The notes under the pieces: model-generated
Seen by the model: the letters and a program-made list of their open reading frames with translations, nothing else
Databases searched by the model: none
Told to the model about the DNA's origin: nothing
Made by a program: the position numbers and the translations under genes
Source of the DNA: Holosporaceae bacterium
GTDB taxonomy: Bacteria; Pseudomonadota; Alphaproteobacteria; UBA3830
Direction of reading: 5' to 3'
Assembly (NCBI GenBank): GCA_031262635.1
Contig: JAISHN010000078.1
Coordinates: 1 to 16,452 of the forward strand
Length of the DNA: 16,452 bases
Shown here: positions 1-5,433 of the stretch, in pieces
How positions within the stretch are numbered: position 1 is the stretch's first letter
Layout: each line of letters opens with the position of its first letter

Positions 1-341
1 TTGTTTATCGTAACATTATTAATTCCAGAAAAATACCTGCTTATCAAATCCTTCATGCCCACATAGCCTCATATGATATATCCATATAAGCATAGCATCC
101 TTTACGGGGTGGAGGAAGCCTTGCGGGAGAGGGTTGGCGCGAGGGGATGCCAGCGTCAAACTCACTTTTACGTCCTTGCGAGAAGCGAAGCGACGAAGCA
201 ATCCTGGAAAAAGCGCCAGTTCATAGATGGATTGCCGCGTCGGACTTCGTCATCCTCGCTTTGTCGCCTCGAAGGACGACGCATTGAGATTTTAAGTTTT
301 TAATTTATTATTCGCATAACATACTTAAAGAGGCTCAAACT
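1..341. other. Gene-free leader with a family A repeat
   Basis: I see no convincing gene here. Open frames exist on both strands, but they run through repeat sequence and have no ribosome binding site. Bases 115-165 contain a degenerate G-rich repeat segment (CTTGCGGGAGAGGG, then GCGCGAGGGG), and a family A hairpin follows from 171. The AT-rich stretch 283-341 leads into lgt and holds its ribosome binding site, AAAGAGG, at 327-333. Confidence 0.6.
171..278 (+). repeat. Dispersed hairpin repeat, family A, copy 1
   Basis: The left arm begins CGTCCTTGCGAG and continues AAGCGAAGCGACGAAG. The central segment CATAGATGGATTGCCGCG is also found in copies at 1138-1221 (inverted) and 2551-2635, so the loop is conserved as well as the arms. 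The right arm is degenerate (CGAAGGACG instead of CGCAATGACG). Such repeats are common in intergenic DNA of intracellular alphaproteobacteria. Confidence 0.75.
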
Positions 342-1121
342 TTGACCTGTAATTTTTCCCCGATAGCCTTTTCGATTTTCGGTCTGCCGATACACTGGTA
401 TTCGCTGGCTTATATATTTGGAATAATCGTCGCGTTAAAGTTGTCGATTTATTTGTCCGGCAAGTTGGACGCAAAAATCGATCGGCGGACGCTCGACGAT
501 TTTATCAACGCCGCCGTCGTCGGGATAATAGTCGGCGGGCGTTTGGGATACGTCTTTTTTTACGACTTCGATCATTATCTGAAATTCCCGATGGAAATTT
601 TCAAAATCTGGAAAGGCGGGATGTCTTTTTACGGCGGATTTCTCGGCGTTATCGCGGCGACTTACTGGTTTTGCAAGAAGCGGGAGATTGATTTTCTCAA
701 ATTCATCGATTTGTGGTCGGTAAGCGTTCCGATCGGGTTATTTTTCGGCAGAATCGCGAATTTTATAAACGGCGAGCTGCTGGGAAAAGAATCGAGCGTT
801 CCATGGAGCGTTGTTTTTCGCGACGGAGTTAGCAGGCATCCGAGCCAGCTCTACGAGGCGTTTCTAGAGGGCGTTTTGCTGTTTTTCGTCATGTTCGCGG
901 CGTTTAAAAAAGGATGCTGGCGACGCGCCGGCGGGCTTTCCGGCGTTTTCTGCGTCGGATACGGAGTCGCGAGGTTCTGCGCGGAGTTTTTCCGCGAGCC
1001 GGATTCTCAATTTAGCTGGAAATTGCTCTATCTTTCGGGATTGAATCTAAATCAATATATGAGCCTCGCGATGACGGCGTTGGGGATGGTTTTGATCGCC
1101 AAAAGTCGATCGCGGGCGTGA
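342..1121 (+). CDS. lgt: Prolipoprotein diacylglyceryl transferase
   Basis: Lgt is an inner-membrane enzyme that moves diacylglycerol from phosphatidylglycerol to the lipobox cysteine of prolipoproteins, the first step of lipoprotein maturation. The 259-residue product has the family layout: several hydrophobic segments, VGGRLGYVFFYD (residues 64-75), GGMSFYGGFLG (92-102), the signature GRIANFINGELLGK (136-149), RHPSQLYEA (165-173) and, near the C terminus, GYGVARF...FFREPD (206-221). The start is TTG at 342, with AAAGAGG eight bases upstream; it gives the usual N terminus reaching IHWYSLAYIFG. Residue 97 is Tyr (TAC at 630-632) where E. coli Lgt has His103 in an HGG motif. The arginines matching E. 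coli Arg143 and Arg239 are present. The gene stands alone between repeats. A likely substrate in this window is the BON lipoprotein at 9049-9717. Confidence 0.97.
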   Translation: MTCNFSPIAFSIFGLPIHWYSLAYIFGIIVALKLSIYLSGKLDAKIDRRTLDDFINAAVVGIIVGGRLGYVFFYDFDHYLKFPMEIFKIWKGGMSFYGGFLGVIAATYWFCKKREIDFLKFIDLWSVSVPIGLFFGRIANFINGELLGKESSVPWSVVFRDGVSRHPSQLYEAFLEGVLLFFVMFAAFKKGCWRRAGGLSGVFCVGYGVARFCAEFFREPDSQFSWKLLYLSGLNLNQYMSLAMTALGMVLIAKSRSRA

Positions 1122-1137
1122 TTTTTCTCCTACGCGC

Positions 1138-1221
1138 GTCTTTGCGAGAAGGACGAAGTCCGACGCGGCAATCCATCTATGGACTGGCGCGTTTCGCCGC
1201 TTCGCTTTTCGCAATATCTCG
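1138..1221 (-). repeat. Hairpin repeat family A, copy 2 (inverted)
   Basis: Read on the minus strand it gives GCGAAAAGCGAAGCGGCGAA, the conserved centre CCATAGATGGATTGCCGCG, then TCGGACTTCGTCCTTCTCGC. It starts about 16 bases after the lgt stop codon. It may affect the end of the lgt transcript, but there is no T-run typical of an intrinsic terminator. Confidence 0.7.
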
Positions 1222-1306
1222 TCATTTTTGGCCGCAGGCCGAGGATCCAGTGAAATATCAGCATTTTTCTGGATCCTCGCTTCGCTGCGCTCGCAAGGAT
1301 GACGAG
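1218..1306. repeat. Hairpin repeat family B, copy 1
   Basis: An inverted repeat with outer arms CTCGTCAT (1218-1225) and ATGACGAG (1299-1306). Inner arms are GAGGATCC and GGATCCTCGC, and the loop AGTGAAATATCAGC is shared almost exactly with the copy at 4069-4151. The outer arm overlaps the end of the preceding A repeat. Confidence 0.75.
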
Positions 1307-1319
1307 AAGAGAAAACCTT

Positions 1320-1344
1320 CCCCTCTCTCCTCGCGCGAGAGGGG
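1320..1344. repeat. Short hairpin family C, copy 1
   Basis: A perfect eight-base stem, CCCCTCTC (1320-1327) and GAGAGGGG (1337-1344), around a nine-base loop. Related G/C-rich stems occur at 2504-2528 and 2724-2767. No T-run follows, so this is not called a terminator. Confidence 0.6.
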
Positions 1345-1360
1345 ATATGCCGTCGTCTTT

Positions 1361-1455
1361 TCGTCATCCTAGAGCGAAGCGAGGATCCAAGCGAAGAAGA
1401 CGCGGGAAAGTGTATTGATGGATCCTTCGGCCGCAAGCAGCCTCTAGGACGACGA
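1361..1455. repeat. Hairpin repeat family B, copy 2
   Basis: Left arm TCGTCATCCTAGAGCGAAGC with GAGGATCC, right arm GGATCCTTCGGCCGCAAGC ending in CTCTAGGACGACGA. The segment GAAGACGCGGGAAA in the loop recurs inverted at 3940-3954, in the truncated element at 3885-4024. The loop sequence is therefore shared within this sub-type. Confidence 0.7.
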
Positions 1456-1480
1456 AAAAATCTCTCAATTAATTTAATAA

Positions 1481-1529
1481 AATTTTTTTAAAAAAATTAA
1501 CGTTTTTTTAATAAGTCCATATTTATAAT
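1481..1529 (+). promoter_or_regulatory. AT palindrome and candidate -10 upstream of the exported gene
   Basis: A perfect 18-base palindrome, seven T then seven A flanked by AA and TT, lies at 1481-1498. A consensus TATAAT lies at 1524-1529, 26 bases before the ATG at 1556, which suits a short leader. I see no good -35 at 16-18 bases; the best hexamer, TTAACG at 1497-1502, is 21 bases away. The A/T tract could act as an UP-like or curved-DNA element. The promoter role is inference. Confidence 0.35.
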
Positions 1530-1555
1530 CTATTTGTTAAATTTGGAGGATAAAA

Positions 1556-2419
1556 ATGAAAAAGTTAATGATTGGCGCGGCTTTGGCCACGGTGTTGTCG
1601 GTCGGCGTCGAGGATTCGGCGGCTAAGACCTGGACGCTTGGAGCCAACAACTCGGCCGCAAAGGGAGCGAGCGCCACAGACTTCGGAAACGCGTACAAAG
1701 GCGAATTTGAAGGAGTAGCCGCGGCTATCGCCTCATTACAGAATCTATTAAACGATATGAATGAGAACAGCGCGTTGCCTGCTCAGGTAAAGAGCTCGGC
1801 AAAAACAGTCGCATCAAATCTAAAGCCGGTGTTCGAATTCTACGAGGGTATCGCGGAAGACCTCAAAACGACGAAATTGATGACGACGGCGAAAAAGGCT
1901 GTTGAAAGCAAACGCGCGCTGATCGATAACAATTTCCCGAGTTTGATTACAGACGGCACGTTCGCGTCTGGACAGGCTAACGGGATAGTCGAAGCTCTTA
2001 GCGAAGTAGTCAAAGAAATGTCGAGGATTCAGGCCAGAGGAAGCGACGAGGAAACGGCGTATGTCGAGGAGCTAAAAGACTGGGCGGCAGGCTTGTTGAG
2101 CAACGCCGCGGCCGCGTTGTCTAGCGTGTCGTCTAGGAGCATGGATCAGAACTTAATGAACGACGCCAACGAGATTGTACAAGAGGCTAATACCAACGTC
2201 GCAAAGGCTCAAAGCGGAGGCGGCGCCCCTATGTACAACGCTGGAATGAACGGCCAGTACTCTGGAGTTCAGACTCAAACGCCGGCGTACCAGCAACAGC
2301 CAGTATATCAGCAGCCTGTTCAGCAACCTGTATATCAGCAACAACCGGTATACCAACAGCAGCCTGTCTATCAACAGCCGGTGGTAGAAGCGGCCCCAGC
2401 GGCTCCAGCTCGTCGGTAA
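1556..2419 (+). CDS. Exported helical protein with a Gln/Pro/Tyr repeat tail
   Basis: I do not recognise a family. The 287-residue product starts with a clear Sec signal (MKKLMIGAALATVLSVG...), with probable cleavage after SAA at residue 23. Residues 45-220 are mostly Ala/Glu/Lys/Ser-rich and look helical, with no catalytic motif. Residues 244-276 are an imperfect repeat built on QQPVY, followed by an Ala/Pro end. The ribosome binding site GGAGGA (1545-1550) lies five bases before the ATG, so the start is firm. The next gene on this strand, 2913-3884, has the same plan of signal, helical body and low-complexity tail, with little sequence similarity by eye. It could be a surface or periplasmic structural protein or an antigen; a host-interaction role is inference. 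The DNA on both sides is packed with dispersed repeats. Confidence 0.9.
   Translation: MKKLMIGAALATVLSVGVEDSAAKTWTLGANNSAAKGASATDFGNAYKGEFEGVAAAIASLQNLLNDMNENSALPAQVKSSAKTVASNLKPVFEFYEGIAEDLKTTKLMTTAKKAVESKRALIDNNFPSLITDGTFASGQANGIVEALSEVVKEMSRIQARGSDEETAYVEELKDWAAGLLSNAAAALSSVSSRSMDQNLMNDANEIVQEANTNVAKAQSGGGAPMYNAGMNGQYSGVQTQTPAYQQQPVYQQPVQQPVYQQQPVYQQQPVYQQPVVEAAPAAPARR
2287..2383 (+). repeat. In-frame minisatellite coding for QQPVY repeats
   Basis: Imperfect tandem units coding for (Q)QPVYQQ within the exported protein. Neighbouring units use different codons for the same residues: CCA, CCT and CCG for Pro, GTA, GTC and GTT for Val, TAT and TAC for Tyr. The amino-acid pattern is therefore better kept than the DNA pattern. 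Confidence 0.8.
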
Positions 2420-2503
2420 TTCCGAGCTTCGCTTGAGAAACGAGAGATAGCGGGGGAGAGGTCTTCGGATCTCTATCCTCCGCCGCCGTAGGGAAACCTT
2501 CTC

Positions 2504-2528
2504 TCCCTCTTCCCTTGCGGGAGGGGGA
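2504..2528. repeat. Short hairpin family C, copy 2
   Basis: CCCTCTTCCC and GGGAGGGGG form an imperfect stem around TTGC. It resembles the C stem at 1320-1344. No T-run follows. Confidence 0.5.
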
Positions 2529-2550
2529 ATTAAGGATTCCTCCCTTTCTA

Positions 2551-2635
2551 CGTCATTGCGAGAAGCGAAGCGACGAAGCGCGCGCCAGTCCATAGATGGA
2601 TTGCCGCGTAGGACTTCGTTCTCCTCGCAATGACG
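2551..2635 (+). repeat. Hairpin repeat family A, copy 3 (best preserved)
   Basis: Perfect 12-base terminal arms, CGTCATTGCGAG (2551-2562) and CTCGCAATGACG (2624-2635). Within them are AAGCGAAGCGACGAAGC, the conserved centre CCATAGATGGATTGCCGCG and TAGGACTTCGTTCTC. This is the best copy for defining the ends of the unit, about 85 bases. Confidence 0.85.
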
Positions 2636-2723
2636 CAAAATAGGAACTGAGAGCGTCGACCGCAAATCGTAGGGGCCAATAATCATTCGCCCTCGTTAGA
2701 TAGCGTCGCGAGTTTGACGCCAG

Positions 2724-2767
2724 CGCTCCCTCTCTCCTTGCAGGATAAGGCTGGCGCGAGGGGAGCG
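2724..2767. repeat. Short hairpin family C, copy 3
   Basis: CGCTCCC (2724-2730) and GGGAGCG (2761-2767) bracket a degenerate CTCTCCTTGC...GGCGCGAG segment. An inverted relative lies at about 119-165, where GGCGCGAGGGG is followed by CAGCGTCAAACTC. Confidence 0.45.
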
Positions 2768-2781
2768 TAACATCCATTCCT

Positions 2782-2872
2782 CTTCGTCATCCTAGAGGAG
2801 GACGAAGTCCGACGAAGGATCCATACGCGTTTAAGCTTCTTCGCCGCTTGAATTCCTCGCTTGGCTAAAAAT
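2782..2872. repeat. Hairpin repeat family B, degenerate copy
   Basis: The left arm CTTCGTCATCCTAGAGGAGG and GAAGGATCC are clear. The right arm is decayed (CCTCGCTTGGC...ATGATGA). The first arm contains GGACGAAGTCCGACGAAGG, which mixes A- and B-type sequence. Confidence 0.5.
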
Positions 2873-2912
2873 GATGAAAAAGAACCGTCGTTGTCGCATG
2901 AGGTGAAAATAA

Positions 2913-3884
2913 ATGAAGAAGGTCTTATTAACAACATTAACCGCGTTTTCTTTTTCTATATTAATTGAACCAATTCACGCCGGATTGTTCGGAAGCAAGG
3001 ATCCTTCCGTCGAATCGCTGAATAAGTTCGCGACCGCGATCGACGCGTTGGCCAAAGAAGCCGCCTCGCTCAGCACCAAGAGCGACGACACGGCTAGAAG
3101 AGACTTTACAAAACAAGACGACGTTTCTCCTCTGATACCATTGAGAGCCGCGACAAAAAACGCCTCGGAATTTTTATCTTGGATAAAGTTGCTTGTAACC
3201 AAAATAAAAGAATCGGTGGAAAAGCTGAAAAAAGCCGAAGAGAAAACTACTTCGTCGTCTCAAGGGACTATAGCTACGGCGAAAACGGATATAAACAAGC
3301 TGCTTAAACTTATGCTTGGCAAGGGAATTAATTCCCTGCGAGCGAACGTAAGGGCTTCGTTCCTGGTTTATCTTAAAATAATGGCGGACAAAGCCAGTTA
3401 TTCCGCGGCGGGAGCGAGTTCGATGCAGAGGGATCTTACCGCTTTAGCGTCTAAGATAACCGCGGCCGCAAACGTTTTGCAAGAATTCTCCACAACGTTA
3501 AAAGGGCTGCAAAGCTCCGAAGGCCTGGAGATGGACCAGGCAAAATTAGATAAATTGATTGCGGATATCAGCGCGACTTGCGAATTTTTGTCCAAAATCC
3601 CCGTATATTACGCCGGTCAGGGTCTAAGCCCGCAGGATGTGAATACTTTGATGCAAAAGTGCTCTTTCAAACGCGGCGCCGGAGGTCAGACGACGTATTC
3701 TCCGACTATGTCAGGCCAAACGACCGCGCCTTACTCCGCGTCGCCAAACGGCCTGAACGGTCAAATGGCGGGAACTACAATGCCGACAACAAACGCGGGA
3801 ACTTACGCGCCGACAAACGGTCAGATGACCGCGGGATATCCTATGACAACGCCAAACGCTCAAAACGGCGCCATAAGACAGTAG
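2913..3884 (+). CDS. Exported helical protein with a Gly/Thr/Met/Gln-rich tail
   Basis: I do not recognise a family. The 323-residue product has a Sec signal (MKKVLLTTLTAFSFSILIEP), with likely cleavage after IHA at residue 23. It then has a long Ala/Ser/Lys-rich, probably helical body (about 30-250) and a low-complexity tail from about 256 rich in Gly, Thr, Ser, Pro, Asn, Gln and Met. The tail holds two NGQM(T)AG units near 282-287 and 302-307. Two cysteines, 223 and 250, flank the last part of the body and could pair after export. GAGGTG at 2900-2905 supports the ATG at 2913. It matches the upstream gene at 1556 in layout but not obviously in sequence, so the two may be diverged duplicates or members of one secreted class. 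A truncated mobile element starts right at its stop codon. Confidence 0.9.
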   Translation: MKKVLLTTLTAFSFSILIEPIHAGLFGSKDPSVESLNKFATAIDALAKEAASLSTKSDDTARRDFTKQDDVSPLIPLRAATKNASEFLSWIKLLVTKIKESVEKLKKAEEKTTSSSQGTIATAKTDINKLLKLMLGKGINSLRANVRASFLVYLKIMADKASYSAAGASSMQRDLTALASKITAAANVLQEFSTTLKGLQSSEGLEMDQAKLDKLIADISATCEFLSKIPVYYAGQGLSPQDVNTLMQKCSFKRGAGGQTTYSPTMSGQTTAPYSASPNGLNGQMAGTTMPTTNAGTYAPTNGQMTAGYPMTTPNAQNGAIRQ

Positions 3885-4024
3885 TCGTCGTCTCTTCGTC
3901 ATCCTCGAGGCCGCTTGCGGCCGAAGGATCCAAACGGTTTTCCCGCGTCTTCGTCGTATGGAACCTTCGCTTTGCTCAGGATAACGGAGAGGAGACGACG
4001 AACAAAATTTTTCCTAACACAGCC
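3885..4024 (-). mobile_element. Truncated MITE-like element (left end only)
   Basis: Read on the minus strand it starts with GGCTGTGTTAGGAAAAATTT (from 4024), the same terminus as the elements at 4855-5095 and 10601-10871. A B-type hairpin follows, with extended arms containing GTCGTCTC and GAGACGAC. The conserved 83-base right end and right inverted repeat of the complete copies are missing. TA (4025-4026) flanks the terminus. The other side abuts the TAG stop codon of the preceding gene. Confidence 0.65.
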
Positions 4025-4068
4025 TAAAATCCGTATTCCGGCCTGAAAAAAATTTTGAGTCGCCCCAT

Positions 4069-4151
4069 CTCGTCATTCTTGGCCGTAGGCTGAGAATCCA
4101 GTGAAATATCAACGTTTTCTGGATCCTCGCTTCGCTCGCAAAGATGACGAG
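4069..4151. repeat. Hairpin repeat family B, copy near 4.1 kb
   Basis: Outer arms begin CTCGTCAT and end ATGACGAG. The loop AGTGAAATATCAACG and the inner GGATCCTCGCTTCGCTCGC almost repeat the copy at 1218-1306, so these two are recent relatives compared with the other B copies. Confidence 0.75.
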
Positions 4152-4198
4152 AAAGAGGAGGAAAAACCTTTTTCCTCGCGGGAGAGCCCCCCTACATA

Positions 4199-4296
4199 CG
4201 TCCTTGCGAGGAGGACGAAGTCCGACGCGGCAATCCAGTAATGAACGGCCGCTTTTTTTCTAGATTGCTTCCGTCGCTTCGCTTCTCGCAATGACG
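4199..4296 (-). repeat. Hairpin repeat family A, copy 4 (inverted)
   Basis: CGTCCTTGCGAGG at the left and CTCGCAATGACG at the right are the family arms; the centre is diverged but keeps GCGGCAATCCAG. It lies 14 bases beyond the stop codon of the minus-strand gene at 4311-4778 and is probably transcribed as its 3' hairpin. Together with the B copy at 4069 and the truncated element it fills most of the gap from 3885 to 4310. Confidence 0.7.
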
Positions 4297-4310
4297 GAAA
4301 ATAAGAATTT

Positions 4311-4778
4311 TTAGTTACGGCTACGTTTGAAAATTCTTCCAAAGAATTGGAATAATTTTGACCAGCAGCCACAACAATCTGGCTTTCGTTGTATAGAAGA
4401 AGCTGCACCTAAATCTAGCTGCCGAGCAAGAGCAGAGAGATCAATATCTGACGACTTAAGTAGTTCACCCCCTGAAAAGGATGTATGCAAGATTTTGGAA
4501 AATACCGAATTCGCTGATAGAGATTCTTTTATTTCTAGAGCATTCTCAAGATGTCTTCCGCCCAATAATTCTCGATAAGGTATATCTATTGGGTAAGATA
4601 TGTTTGATTGAAATGCATGCGCCTCATGAATTAATTCACGTATTTGCGGTTGATCTCTTCCTTGCAGTGTCAGTGATTCTGGGCGACTTGGAATACAATA
4701 CGCGACTTGAGCCATCCCCTCGACGTTAGCGTTTCCAATAACAATTAATCCCAAAATAATAAGTAATTTATTTTTCAC
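4311..4778 (-). CDS. Small exported protein, unknown, with a Cys-rich basic C terminus
   Basis: I do not recognise a family. The 155-residue product begins MKNKLLIILGLIVIGNANVE, a good Sec signal with likely cleavage after GMA (residue 23). The body is mixed, with no enzyme motif. The C terminus carries CCGCW (135-139) and then an amphipathic basic end (KLFQFFGRIFKRSRN). The start is GTG at 4778, with GAGGA six bases upstream on the minus strand. The gene is AT-richer than the housekeeping genes nearby and is isolated between repeats, with an AT-rich 75-base leader and then a mobile element upstream. The cysteine cluster and basic tail could bind metal or membrane, or be modified; this is speculation. 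A secreted effector is one reading, a periplasmic protein another. Confidence 0.75.
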   Translation of the reverse strand: MKNKLLIILGLIVIGNANVEGMAQVAYCIPSRPESLTLQGRDQPQIRELIHEAHAFQSNISYPIDIPYRELLGGRHLENALEIKESLSANSVFSKILHTSFSGGELLKSSDIDLSALARQLDLGAASSIQRKPDCCGCWSKLFQFFGRIFKRSRN

Positions 4779-4854
4779 GTTTTATCCTCAATTAATTAAT
4801 TACATAAATAACATATTATATATTTTTGTCAATAAAAAATTCCTATAATTATCA

Positions 4855-5095
4855 GATTGTGTTAGGAAAAATTTTGTTCGTCGTTCCTTTCCGTCATTCT
4901 GAGCGTAGCGAAGAATCCAGACGGCGAATAAGCTTAAAAATCGTTTGGATCCTTCGGCCTGCGGCCTCTAGGATGACGGAGAAGGAAGAAGCTTCGCGAA
5001 TTCACGCGCCTAGCAATGACTTATTGCGGAGTATAAACCTCGTGTGTCAACAAAAATAGCTTCATACTACTCATCGCATTTTTCCTAACGGAACC
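4855..5095 (+). mobile_element. MITE-like element, complete copy 1 (241 bp)
   Basis: The terminal inverted repeats share GTTAGGAAAAAT (left from 4861; right read inward from 5095 as GGTTCCGTTAGGAAAAATGC). The interior is a B-type hairpin (about 4890-4981; CCGTCATTCTGAGCG...GGATGACGG) plus a right end of 83 bases (5013-5095) that matches 10789-10871 with five differences. It carries no transposase, so it is probably non-autonomous. TA follows on the right (5096-5097). The left flank and outer bases are mutated, which suggests an older insertion than the trmD copy. Confidence 0.75.
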
Positions 5096-5097
5096 TA

Positions 5098-5433
5098 TAT
5101 AGATCGAATAATTCATTGCATTCTTTTGTAATACGAATAATGAGTTGAGAATCTAAGTTAGAGACTAGCAAAAATTTGAACCGCCAATATCTATCCTTGG
5201 GCTGAAAGTCTAATGATCAATGAAAGCTGAAATTTCACTAACGCGTCGCAAAAATCAAGAAAATATATGAAAATAATTTACATATTTTTATATATTTCAT
5301 CTTAAAATTATAATAAATTAATTGAGACGTTTTTGTAGGCGATCATGCTTCGAGTAAGCAAAATATCTCGAGAACTCGTTAGTCGGAAAATTCTTTTCGA
5401 CTTGTTTTTAACAATCAATCAGGGAGAGCGTTA
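5098..5433. other. Gene-free AT-rich stretch with a palindrome
   Basis: No gene is supported in this stretch. At 5261-5274 and 5284-5297 there is a 14-base inverted repeat with one mismatch (AAATATATGAAAAT against ATTTTTATATATTT) around a nine-base loop. A TATAAT occurs at 5309-5314 without a matching -35, and it is over 100 bases from the next ATG. The segment AAAAATCAAGAAAATATA upstream of the palindrome resembles AAAAAGTCAAGAAAATTTA at 14653-14671, upstream of another exported-protein gene. Confidence 0.4.

Larger units (their letters stand above)
2420..2912. other. Gene-free repeat cluster between two exported-protein genes
   Basis: The 493 bases between the two exported-protein genes hold two C-type stems, a near-perfect A hairpin and a degenerate B repeat. 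I see no supported gene: the open frames here cross repeat arms, lack ribosome binding sites and look alike only because the repeats do. The last bases carry GAGGTG (2900-2905), the ribosome binding site of the next gene. Confidence 0.6.

Noticed and set aside
19..201. Minus-strand 60-codon frame at the left edge
   Set aside because: Its first half lies in repeat sequence and no ribosome binding site precedes the start. The second half (ending in GHEGFDKQVFFWN) could be a decayed gene end, but nothing supports it.
3578..4027. 149-codon plus-strand frame overlapping the end of the exported gene at 2913
   Set aside because: It is an alternative frame of a well-supported gene and then runs into the truncated element. 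Its Arg/Ser-rich composition reflects repeat and frame bias.
171..4296. CRISPR array suggested by many repeated 20-30 base segments
   Set aside because: The repeats are dispersed, in both orientations, irregularly spaced and self-complementary, with no uniform spacers and no cas genes.
4826..5059. Open frame of 77 codons containing SERSEESRR and MTEKEEASR, similar to one at 10605-10835
   Set aside because: Both frames lie within the MITE-like element and read through the B hairpin arms. Their similarity is that of the repeat DNA, there is no ribosome binding site, and such peptides are typical artefacts of these repeats.
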